8,546 bases of DNA from an uncultured bacterium (GTDB taxonomy: Bacteria; Patescibacteriota; Minisyncoccia; UBA6257; JAGGUH01): the NCBI GenBank assembly GCA_937877385.1, contig CALGBJ010000043.1, positions 1 through 8,546 on the forward strand, given 5' to 3'. The position numbers and the translations under genes are program-made. The notes beneath the pieces were generated by a model that saw nothing but the letters and a program-made list of their open reading frames with translations, was not told the DNA's origin and made no database searches. Each line of letters starts with the position of its first letter. Positions within the stretch are counted from its first letter, which is position 1. This document shows, in pieces, positions 1-4,752 of the stretch.

Positions 1-40
1 ATTACTAATAGCCAACTGCCAATTGCTAATAGCCAATAGC
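1..40. repeat. Degenerate heptamer tandem array
   Basis: Five consecutive 7-base units can be read from position 6: TAATAGC, CAACTGC, CAATTGC, TAATAGC, CAATAGC, following the pattern YAAtwGC. Positions 1-5 (ATTAC) fit the end of a further unit, so the array probably continues upstream of the window. It lies directly before the rpmB promoter and encodes no protein. Similar short tandemly repeated heptamers are known between genes in some cyanobacteria; no function can be read from the sequence here. Confidence 0.7.
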
Positions 41-49
41 CATTTAACA

Positions 50-77
50 TTGACTTATTTTTTAAAATAAGTAGAAT
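50..77 (+). promoter_or_regulatory. Putative sigma70-type promoter of rpmB/tRNA-Asp
   Basis: A -35 box TTGACT (50-55) and a -10 box TAGAAT (72-77) are separated by 16 bases. Transcription would start near 84-85, leaving a 5' leader of only about 4-5 bases before the ATG at 89. There is no SD in front of the gene, which fits a very short leader. Confidence 0.6.
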
Positions 78-88
78 AAGCCAAGAAA

Positions 89-301
89 ATGGCTAAATGT
101 TTTCTTTGTCAAAAAAAATCTAATATCGCTATTAAAAGAAAGAAACTTAGGGCAACAAAGTATAATCCTACTAGCAAAAGGATTCAGAAACCAAACCTTC
201 AATGGTTTAGGTTGCCTTCTGGTGGAAGAATTAAAATTTGCACAAAGTGCCTAAAGAAAATAAATAAAGGAGAAATAGATTTGACCAAAATAAAAAAGTG
301 A
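89..301 (+). CDS. rpmB: Large ribosomal subunit protein bL28
   Basis: This 70-residue basic protein is a structural component of the 50S subunit. The start MAKCFLCQK, the central KRIQKPNLQWFRLP segment and the basic ends match the bL28 family, where a KRR-x-PNLQ-like segment is diagnostic. Two cysteine pairs, C4/C7 and C51/C54, make it the zinc-binding (C+) form, whereas E. coli bL28 lacks the cysteines. The usual length is 60-78 residues, so the gene is complete. It ends in TGA only 3 bases before the tRNA-Asp gene, so the two are almost certainly co-transcribed and separated by tRNA processing. The ATG at 89 is the only sensible start; no SD is visible. Confidence 0.92.
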   Translation: MAKCFLCQKKSNIAIKRKKLRATKYNPTSKRIQKPNLQWFRLPSGGRIKICTKCLKKINKGEIDLTKIKK

Positions 302-304
302 ATT

Positions 305-380
305 GGGGACGTGGTGTAGTGGTTAACACATCTCCCTGTCAAGGAGAAGATCGTGGGTTCAATTCCCATCGTCCCCGCCA
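305..380 (+). tRNA. tRNA-Asp (anticodon GTC)
   Basis: The full cloverleaf can be drawn. The acceptor stem is GGGGACG (305-311) with CGTCCCC (370-376). The D stem is GTGT/ACAC (314-317/326-329). The anticodon stem TCTCC/GGAGA (331-335/343-347) closes the loop CTGTCAA, with anticodon GTC at 338-340. The T arm is GTGGG/CCCAT around TTCAATT. The discriminator is G377 and CCA is encoded (378-380). It follows rpmB by 3 bases, and an AbiE-like module begins 71 bases downstream. Confidence 0.97.
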
Positions 381-451
381 GCGGGTTTTCGCTAAACTTC
401 AAATTTATCATAATTAGTAGTTTAATCAAAAAGAGAATTTAAGATTATTAA

Positions 452-778
452 ATGAAAAAAACTTTTTCCAAGAAAAAGTTGTCTAAGTTGCCAGAATTTT
501 TTAAGCCCCTTTTTTGGTCTTATGATTTTTCTTTGATTAGCCCTCAAAGGGATAGGGAAAGAATTATTGTTAATACTATTAATTATGGAGATTGGCAACA
601 CTGGCAGTGGATAATTAATTATTATGGAAAAGAAGAAGTAAAAAAGATTTTGAAAGATGTTCCAGTAAGTGAATTTAGAAGAGGGCCTTTAAAATTAATT
701 TCTCTACTTTTAAAAATTGAAAAGACAAAATATGCATCTCGAGGTACTAAAATCAGAGCAGAAAGAAATATTTCCTAA
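452..778 (+). CDS. Small upstream partner of AbiEii-type toxin (DUF6922-like, putative antitoxin)
   Basis: This 108-residue protein carries the segment NYGDWQHWQWIINYYGKEEV at residues 45-64. That resembles the small helical proteins (which I recall as DUF6922) found directly upstream of AbiEii/AbiGii nucleotidyltransferases in many bacteria. No HTH is obvious and there is no signal peptide or membrane segment. The N-terminus is basic (MKKTFSKKKLSKLP) and is followed by an aromatic stretch, FFKPLFWSYDF. The 3' end overlaps the toxin gene by 47 bases if the toxin starts at 732, so translation of the two is probably coupled. The role as neutralising partner is inferred from position only. No SD; a weak TAAGAT at 440-445 could be a -10 box. 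Confidence 0.72.
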   Translation: MKKTFSKKKLSKLPEFFKPLFWSYDFSLISPQRDRERIIVNTINYGDWQHWQWIINYYGKEEVKKILKDVPVSEFRRGPLKLISLLLKIEKTKYASRGTKIRAERNIS

Positions 779-1349
779 ATTGAAGAGTTTTTCTGATTTT
801 TATTTGGCTGGAGGAACTGCTTTGGCTTTACAAATAAATCATAGAATTTCTCTTGACTTTGATTTGTTTTCAGAAAAAGATATTCCTCAAACTTTATTAG
901 CCAAAGCCAGAAGAGTTTTTGACAAATTTAAAGTGAGGGTTATTATAAATCATTCTGAGCAATTGAGTTTAAGAGTAAATGAGACAAAGGTAGATTTCGT
1001 AAAATATAGATTTCCTTTGATATTGAAGCCTATTGAATTTGGAGGAATAAGGATTCTTCAGGTTCCGGAAATAGCGGCTTGCAAGGCATATGTTTTAAAC
1101 CAGCGAGGAACATTTAAAGATTATGTGGATTTGTATTTTATTTTGAAAGAGAGGCATTCCAATTTGAAAGAGATTAAAAAGATAGCTGAGAAAAAGTATA
1201 AAGACGAATTTAATTTTAGATTATTTTTAGAGCAATTGATTTATTTGGAGGATATTAAAGAAACGAGTATTCAATTCTTGAAAGGAGCGATTAGCAAGAA
1301 AGAGATAGAAAAGTTTTTTCAAGAAGAGATAAAAAAATTAGATTTTTAG
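732..1349 (+). CDS. AbiEii/AbiGii-family nucleotidyltransferase (putative type IV toxin)
   Basis: The protein belongs to the AbiEii nucleotidyltransferase-like toxin family (DUF1814; DNA polymerase beta fold). From the ATG at 732 it has 205 residues. It shows the GG motif (AGGTALAL, 26-33), the catalytic acidic pair in SLDFDLF (D42, D44) and a third acidic residue in KVDFVKY (D88). The C-terminal helix signature KAYVLNQRGTFKDYVDLYF (118-136) carries K118, R125, K129, D130 and D133. All family motifs are intact, so the enzyme is probably active; characterised relatives use NTPs to modify RNA, such as tRNA 3' ends. A TTG at 717 would add five residues. I prefer ATG 732 because MHLEVLKSEQKE matches typical family N-termini. 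It overlaps the upstream partner by 47 bases. Confidence 0.85.
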   Translation: MHLEVLKSEQKEIFPKLKSFSDFYLAGGTALALQINHRISLDFDLFSEKDIPQTLLAKARRVFDKFKVRVIINHSEQLSLRVNETKVDFVKYRFPLILKPIEFGGIRILQVPEIAACKAYVLNQRGTFKDYVDLYFILKERHSNLKEIKKIAEKKYKDEFNFRLFLEQLIYLEDIKETSIQFLKGAISKKEIEKFFQEEIKKLDF

Positions 1350-1353
1350 TTAT

Positions 1354-1381
1354 TTGAATTAATTAAAAAATTCTTTAGAAA
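1354..1381 (+). promoter_or_regulatory. Possible promoter of rpsP
   Basis: TTGAAT (1354-1359) and TAGAAA (1376-1381) are 16 bases apart, and the -10-like box ends 7 bases before the rpsP ATG, which would give a leaderless mRNA. Each box matches consensus at four of six positions, so in such AT-rich DNA this is tentative. The 39-base gap between the toxin gene and rpsP has no SD and no terminator that I can see. Confidence 0.33.
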
Positions 1382-1388
1382 ATATATT

Positions 1389-1817
1389 ATGATTATTATT
1401 CGTTTAAAGCCAGGAGGTAAAAAACATCAAAGAAGATTTAGAATAGTTTTAACTGAAAAAAGAAGAAAATTGACAGGCAAGATAATTAAAGTTCTTGGCT
1501 GGTATGACCCGCAAAGGAAGGAATATTCTTTAGAAAAAGAAGAAATAAAAAAATATCTTGACAAAGGAGCCCAAATTAGTGATACTGTTTACAATCTTTT
1601 AGTTAAAGAAAGGATTTTGCCCGGACCAAAAAGAAGAGTTCACAAGACAAAGAAGAAAGAAAGTTCTAAAAAAGGAGAAGAACAAACCGAAGAAGAAAAG
1701 AAAGAAGCAGGAGGAGATAAAGAAAAAGAGGGAGGAGAAATGAAAAAAGAAGAAGAGAAAACCCCAGAAGAACAATCGGAATCAGAAAAAGAAAAACAGC
1801 CAGAGAAAAAAGAATAA
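1389..1817 (+). CDS. rpsP: Small ribosomal subunit protein bS16 with long Glu/Lys-rich C-terminal tail
   Basis: bS16 is a 30S assembly and structural protein. Residues 1 to about 82 form the S16 domain: IIIRLKPGGKKHQRRFRIVL at the start, KVLGWYDPQRKEYSL matching the family's G-x-YDP segment, then the helical YLDKGAQISDTVYNLL region. Most bS16 proteins have 75-110 residues; this one has 142. The last 60 or so residues are nearly all Glu, Lys, Gly, Ser and Gln and are predicted to be disordered. The gene is not in the usual rpsP-rimM-trmD-rplS cluster but stands between an AbiE-like module and rplJ. It has no SD and ends in TAA 21 bases before the L10 leader hairpin. Confidence 0.93.
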   Translation: MIIIRLKPGGKKHQRRFRIVLTEKRRKLTGKIIKVLGWYDPQRKEYSLEKEEIKKYLDKGAQISDTVYNLLVKERILPGPKRRVHKTKKKESSKKGEEQTEEEKKEAGGDKEKEGGEMKKEEEKTPEEQSESEKEKQPEKKE

Positions 1818-1838
1818 AGACAAAAAAAACAAATTTGT

Positions 1839-1913
1839 CCGCAGAAAATAAGCATTCTCTTTCAAAGAGAAGTAGGGCTTATTGAGGATAAAAAGTTTGT
1901 TTGTTTTCTGCGG
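1839..1913 (+). promoter_or_regulatory. Ribosomal protein L10 leader-like RNA structure
   Basis: A perfect 10-base stem CCGCAGAAAA (1839-1848) / TTTTCTGCGG (1904-1913) encloses a second helix TAAGC/GCTTA (1849-1853/1877-1881). Past an asymmetric internal loop (A1854 against GTAGG, 1872-1876), a hairpin TTCTCTT/AAGAGAA (1855-1861/1865-1871) closes on a TCA loop. The 3' side keeps a purine-rich unpaired run before the closing stem. Placement directly before rplJ and this layout match the L10 leader, which the uL10-bL12 complex binds for autogenous control. I assign it by position and shape; an Rfam L10_leader covariance search would decide. No promoter for it is obvious in the A-rich end of rpsP. 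Confidence 0.75.
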
Positions 1914-1931
1914 CTTAAAAAAGCCGTTTTT
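1911..1931 (+). terminator. Intrinsic terminator/attenuator in the rplJ leader
   Basis: CGGCTT (1911-1916) pairs with AAGCCG (1921-1926) around an AAAA loop and is followed by TTTTT. It ends 22 bases before the rplJ start. Its first three bases (CGG, 1911-1913) also form the end of the closing stem of the leader structure, so the two helices compete. It could act as a terminator for rpsP transcripts, as an attenuator for rplJ-rplL, or both. Confidence 0.75.
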
Positions 1932-1952
1932 ATATTTTAATTAAATAAATTT

Positions 1953-2489
1953 ATGCCTAAAACCAGAAAAGAAAAAGAGAAAATAGTTGAAAATTTGAAA
2001 GACGACCTGACTAAAAGCTACGGCTTGATTTGTTTGAATTTTTCTCAGATTCCTAACAACGATTTAGTTGTTTTAAGAAAAGAAATTAAAGATCTTCAAG
2101 GGAGCGCCCGAGTAGTTAAGAAAAGATTATTTCAAATTGCCTGGCAAGATTCAAAAAAAGAAGAGTCATTTGTTTTGCCGAAAGAAAAAAAAGGGAACTT
2201 GCTTTCTCTCTTTATTTTTCAAGAAGATTCTTTGTTGCCAATCTTGAAGTTGGTTAATTCTTTTAGAAAAAAATTTAAAGAAGAAGTTGAAGTTATTGCT
2301 GGCTGGTTAGAAAATCGGATTTATTCAGAAAAAGAAATCGTTTCTTTAGCAGAAATTCCTTCGAAAGAGGTTCTTCTGACAAGATTAGTTTATTCTTTGA
2401 AGTCACCTTTAAATAATCTTGTTTATAGTTTGAAAGGAGAGATTTTTAAGTTGATTTTTGTTTTAGAAAAAATCAAACAAGGTCGCTGA
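1953..2489 (+). CDS. rplJ: Large ribosomal subunit protein uL10
   Basis: uL10 forms the base of the ribosomal stalk and carries the bL12 dimers. The N-terminal ribosome-binding domain is recognisable from KEKIVENLKDDLTKSYGLIC, the NFSQIPNNDLVVLRKEIKD helix and RVVKKRLFQIA, which corresponds to the family's VVKNTL-like segment. The C-terminal part (about residues 138-178) ends in two stretches, LVYSLKSPLNNLVYSLKG and FKLIFVLEKIK, suited to the helix that binds bL12. At 178 residues it has normal bacterial length. It follows the leader and attenuator and precedes rplL by 21 bases. There is no SD. uL11 and uL1 genes, which usually lie upstream, are absent here. Confidence 0.93.
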   Translation: MPKTRKEKEKIVENLKDDLTKSYGLICLNFSQIPNNDLVVLRKEIKDLQGSARVVKKRLFQIAWQDSKKEESFVLPKEKKGNLLSLFIFQEDSLLPILKLVNSFRKKFKEEVEVIAGWLENRIYSEKEIVSLAEIPSKEVLLTRLVYSLKSPLNNLVYSLKGEIFKLIFVLEKIKQGR

Positions 2490-2510
2490 AAAATAATTAA
2501 ATTTTAAATT

Positions 2511-2903
2511 ATGGCTGAAGAAAAAGAAAAAAAATTCCAAGAGATTATTGAAAAAATAGAAAAAATGAGTGTTGTCGAGTTGGCGGAATTTGTTAAAGAA
2601 TTAGAAGAGAAATTTGGCGTTTCGGCTATGCCTTCTTTTCAGGCAGCGCCAATAGTCGGTGGCGGTCAAGGTCAGGCAGTTGAAGAGGAAAAAAGTTCTG
2701 TCTCGGTTATTTTGCAATCGGCTGGAGATAATAAAATTCAAGTCATCAAAGCAGTTAAGGAAATTACTGGTTTAGGTTTGAAAGAGGCTAAAGATTTAGT
2801 TGATAAAGCCCCTCAAGCAATTAAAGAAAATATTGATTCTAAAGAAGCAGAAGAGATAAAGAAAAAATTAGAAGAAGCTGGAGCAACGGTTGAAGTTAAG
2901 TAA
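2511..2903 (+). CDS. rplL: Large ribosomal subunit protein bL12 (L7/L12)
   Basis: bL12 is the multicopy stalk protein that recruits and activates translational GTPases. The N-terminal dimerisation domain (about 5-38) includes MSVVELAEFVKELEEKFGV. A short Gly/Ala/Pro/Gln-rich hinge follows (about 39-58). The C-terminal domain (about 62-130) has the family segments KIQVIKAVKEITGLGLKEAK and DLVDKAP, and ends in EEAGATVEVK. Length 130 is typical (about 120-130). It forms an operon with rplJ and has no SD; the gap before it is AT-rich. It ends in TAA 50 bases before tRNA-Thr, with no terminator between. Confidence 0.97.
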   Translation: MAEEKEKKFQEIIEKIEKMSVVELAEFVKELEEKFGVSAMPSFQAAPIVGGGQGQAVEEEKSSVSVILQSAGDNKIQVIKAVKEITGLGLKEAKDLVDKAPQAIKENIDSKEAEEIKKKLEEAGATVEVK

Positions 2904-2909
2904 TTTTAT

Positions 2910-2937
2910 TTGATTAAAATTTAAAAAACAAGATAAT
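2910..2937 (+). promoter_or_regulatory. Possible promoter of tRNA-Thr and the S1-like gene
   Basis: TTGATT (2910-2915) and GATAAT (2932-2937, five of six to consensus) are 16 bases apart, predicting a start near 2944-2946, 8-10 bases before the tRNA. The -10 box overlaps a hairpin, GATAATCT/AGATTGTC (2932-2939/2945-2952, one G-T pair, loop TAATA), that abuts the tRNA. The hairpin has no U-run and is not an intrinsic terminator; it might instead be a processing feature of rplL read-through transcripts. Confidence 0.45.
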
Positions 2938-2953
2938 CTTAATAAGATTGTCA

Positions 2954-3026
2954 GCCTATGTAGCTCAATTGGTAGAGCAATCCCTTCGTAAGGGAGAGGC
3001 TGTCGGTTCGAGTCCGACCATAGGCT
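2954..3026 (+). tRNA. tRNA-Thr (anticodon CGT)
   Basis: The acceptor stem is GCCTATG (2954-2960) with CATAGGC (3019-3025). The D arm is GCTC/GAGC. The anticodon loop TTCGTAA contains CGT at 2987-2989. The anticodon stem has an A-G mismatch at its outermost pair. The T arm is GTCGG/CCGAC around TTCGAGT. The discriminator is T3026 and CCA is not encoded, unlike tRNA-Asp in the same window. Identity as Thr follows from the anticodon (codon ACG). The S1-like gene begins 10 bases downstream. Confidence 0.96.
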
Positions 3027-3036
3027 CTTTAAAAAA

Positions 3037-3594
3037 ATGCCTAAACAATTATTAAAAATAAAACCAAAAGATTTTCCTGATAATTTTTTTAAAGAAGGAG
3101 AAATAGTTGAAGGAGAAGTTATTTATCGAAAGGGTAACAAGGCAATTTTTATTGATTTAAAAAAAGCCACTGGTGTAGTTTGCGGTCAGGAATATCTCTC
3201 AGTTCGAAATATTCTCCAAAGAATTCCTTTAGGAGAGAAAATTAAAGCCAAGGTTATAAAACCAGACGATGAAAGTGGTTATATTTTTCTTTCAGTTAGA
3301 GATCTGATCGAGGAGAAAGAAAGAGAAAAAATTAAGGAAATTCAAGACAAAGAAGAAAAAATAAAAGTCAGAGTTGTCGGTGCTAATAGAGGGGGGTTGT
3401 TGGTTAGATATAATAATTTAGAAGGATTTTTGCCTTCTTCTCAATTAAAAAAAGAGCATTATCCGAAAGTCAAAAATGGTAGCAGTGAGGAAATTTTAGA
3501 GAGTTTGAAAAAATTAATTGGCAAAGAATTGTTAGTCAAAGTTATTAGTTCAACTACTAATAAAAGAGGACCTTTAATTTTTAGTGAAGAATAA
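3037..3594 (+). CDS. Short S1-like protein with two S1 domains (bS1 N-terminal half type)
   Basis: Residues about 17-92 form a first S1 (OB-fold) domain: FKEGEIVEGEVIYRKGNKAIFIDL at its start and GYIFLSVRDLIEE at its end. Residues about 106-185 form a second: KIKVRVVGANRGGLLVRY, then NLEGFLPSSQL, and finally GPLIFSEE. The order and sequence resemble domains 1 and 2 of ribosomal protein bS1, which anchor S1 on the 30S subunit. The mRNA-binding domains 3 onward are missing. The reading frame stops at TAA, and a terminator begins at the next base, so this is not a simple interrupted longer frame. The ATG lies 10 bases after tRNA-Thr with no SD. A bS1 derivative is the best reading; a stand-alone S1-domain regulator is possible. 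Confidence 0.8.
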   Translation: MPKQLLKIKPKDFPDNFFKEGEIVEGEVIYRKGNKAIFIDLKKATGVVCGQEYLSVRNILQRIPLGEKIKAKVIKPDDESGYIFLSVRDLIEEKEREKIKEIQDKEEKIKVRVVGANRGGLLVRYNNLEGFLPSSQLKKEHYPKVKNGSSEEILESLKKLIGKELLVKVISSTTNKRGPLIFSEE

Positions 3595-3625
3595 AAAAAC
3601 CCTTTAAAAAAGGGTTTTTGTTTTT
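3595..3625. terminator. Bidirectional intrinsic terminator between convergent genes
   Basis: AAAAACCCTTT (3595-3605) pairs with AAAGGGTTTTT (3609-3619) around AAA, and T-rich DNA follows on the plus strand. On the minus strand the same hairpin is followed by a T-run too. It lies between the stop of the S1-like gene and the stop of the minus-strand gene, so it can end both transcripts. Confidence 0.85.
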
Positions 3626-3837
3626 TATTGAAGGAGATAGAATTTGAAATGGTAGCTCGCGCTCCATTTCGAAAGGAGTTTTTCAATTTCTGCTTTCTTG
3701 TTCGAGGAAATTTCGATTTCAACTCCCGTTGAAGTTTTTCTAATAATATTAGCGGTTGGATCTATTCCCAATATAATATTGGGAATTACTTCAGCAACCT
3801 TTCCTCCCTTAATCAAAAAAACTCTCTTTTTCATCAT
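3625..3837 (-). CDS. Small protein of unknown function with a canonical Shine-Dalgarno
   Basis: From the ATG at 3837 this is a 70-residue protein, MMKKRVFLIKGGKVAEVIPN at the start and FKFYLLQ at the end. I do not recognise the family. It is basic, with no membrane segment or signal peptide. It looks like a compact beta-rich fold (VFLIKGGKVAEVI, then TGVEIEISS) followed by a helix (KKAEIEKLLSKW). It is very likely real: a perfect GGAGGTG sits 7 bases upstream, a promoter lies above that, and a terminator follows the stop. The frame is open to a GTG at 3846, but that GTG is part of the SD, so I chose the ATG. A further ATG at 3834 is also possible. It diverges from murI. An 11+11 base inverted repeat lies inside the gene. 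Confidence 0.75.
   Translation of the reverse strand: MMKKRVFLIKGGKVAEVIPNIILGIDPTANIIRKTSTGVEIEISSNKKAEIEKLLSKWSASYHFKFYLLQ
3764..3786. repeat. Perfect inverted repeat inside the small minus-strand gene
   Basis: ATTCCCAATAT (3764-3774) and ATATTGGGAAT (3776-3786) are exact reverse complements around a single base. The repeat lies in the stretch encoding VIPNIILGI. It could be an operator-like site or an RNA hairpin, but AT-rich coding DNA can produce this by chance. Confidence 0.6.
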
Positions 3838-3843
3838 TCTTTT

Positions 3844-3850
3844 CACCTCC
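3844..3850 (-). promoter_or_regulatory. Shine-Dalgarno GGAGGTG that decides the start of the small gene
   Basis: On the minus strand GGAGGTG is followed by AAAAGA and then ATG at 3837. It is a full-length anti-SD match at good spacing. No other gene in the window has a comparable site. Confidence 0.85.
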
Positions 3851-3869
3851 TTTTTAATTTTCTAATTTT

Positions 3870-3897
3870 AATCTAAATACAAAAGTTACTTTGTCAA
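3870..3897 (-). promoter_or_regulatory. Promoter of the small minus-strand gene
   Basis: On the minus strand a consensus -35 TTGACA (3897-3892) is followed after 16 bases by TAGATT (3875-3870). The predicted start lies near 3863, giving a leader of about 26 bases that contains the SD. The -35 overlaps a TTGTCA on the plus strand that might serve murI, although no well-spaced plus-strand -10 box is clear. Confidence 0.55.
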
Positions 3898-3936
3898 GAT
3901 TTACTTTTGTTATTTTTAAAATAATAATATAAAAAA

Positions 3937-4752
3937 ATGATTGGCATTTTTGATTCTGGTTTAGGTGGCTTAAATATTTTAAGAGCCATTTTAAAAAATA
4001 AAAAACTATCTGCTTATAATTATCTCTATTTAGGAGACAATTTAAGAATGCCTTATGGCTCTCGCTCGCCAGAAGCAGTTTTTAATTTTACTTTAGAGGC
4101 AATCAAATATCTTTTTGGTCGAGGCTGTCAGTTGATAATCGTCGCTTGTAATACTAGTTCGGCTTTGTCTTTAAGAAAAATTCAGCAGAAATGGTTAAAA
4201 AAATTTTTTCCTCAAAGAAGAGTTTTAGGAGTAATTAGACCAACAGTTGAAGAAGTTTTAGAGAAGAAACCAGAAATTTCCCGTTTAGGAATTTTGGCAA
4301 CTAAAGGTACGGTTAATTCCTTGTCTTATCTCAGAGAGTTTAAAAAAATCAAAAAAGAGATTAAAGTTTATCAGCAGATTGCTCCTTTGTTAGTGCCAAT
4401 TATTGAAGAAGGCAAAGAAGGCCTGCCTTGTTTAAAAGGCCTTTTAAAAAAATATCTCCAACCATTATTAAGAAAGAAAATTGAATCTTTAGTTTTAGCT
4501 TGCACTCATTATTCTTTGGTTAAAAAAGAAATTAGAGAAGTTTTACCCAAGAGAATTAAAGTTTTTTCTCAAGATGAAATTATTCCCAAAAAATTGGCAA
4601 TTTATTTAAACAATCACCCAGAGATAGAAAGAAAAATCGGCAGGCAAGGTAAAAGAATTTTTTTAGCCACCGACATTTCTTTTGGTTTAAAGAAAACTGC
4701 CAAAGATTTTTTCAAAGAGGAAATAGAAATAAAATTAATTAAATTGCAATGA
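3937..4752 (+). CDS. murI: Glutamate racemase
   Basis: The enzyme interconverts L- and D-glutamate and supplies D-Glu for peptidoglycan precursors in the cytoplasm. At 271 residues it has full length. The N-terminal IGIFDSGLGGLNIL has the conserved Asp (D6) and glycine loop. YLGDNLRMPYG (31-41) is the substrate-binding segment. Both catalytic cysteines are present: C71 in VACNTSSA and C189 in LACTHY, the latter followed by H191. It implies a peptidoglycan-making cell. Its stop overlaps the truB start (ATGA), so the two are one transcription unit. The start is the first ATG, just before the IGIFDSG motif; there is no SD and the 36 bases upstream are almost only A and T. Confidence 0.95.
   Translation: MIGIFDSGLGGLNILRAILKNKKLSAYNYLYLGDNLRMPYGSRSPEAVFNFTLEAIKYLFGRGCQLIIVACNTSSALSLRKIQQKWLKKFFPQRRVLGVIRPTVEEVLEKKPEISRLGILATKGTVNSLSYLREFKKIKKEIKVYQQIAPLLVPIIEEGKEGLPCLKGLLKKYLQPLLRKKIESLVLACTHYSLVKKEIREVLPKRIKVFSQDEIIPKKLAIYLNNHPEIERKIGRQGKRIFLATDISFGLKKTAKDFFKEEIEIKLIKLQ

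Noticed and set aside
380..393. Short hairpin AGCG/CGCT after tRNA-Asp as terminator
   Set aside because: Only four base pairs, using the A of CCA, and no T-run follows.
199..429. Minus-strand reading frame of 76 codons over rpmB and tRNA-Asp
   Set aside because: Its peptide MGIEPTIFSLTGRCVNHYTT is the familiar spurious translation of the antisense strand of a tRNA-Asp gene.
717..731. TTG at 717 as start of the AbiEii gene
   Set aside because: The ATG at 732 fits typical family N-termini (MHLEVLKSEQKE) and the five extra residues add no motif.
1640..1855. Minus-strand reading frame rich in Ser and Phe
   Set aside because: It is the antisense of the purine-rich bS16 tail, which is naturally free of stops, and it runs into the L10 leader.
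3459..3722. Second minus-strand reading frame overlapping the S1-like gene and the small gene
   Set aside because: It crosses the bidirectional terminator and overlaps two supported genes in another frame, with no SD.
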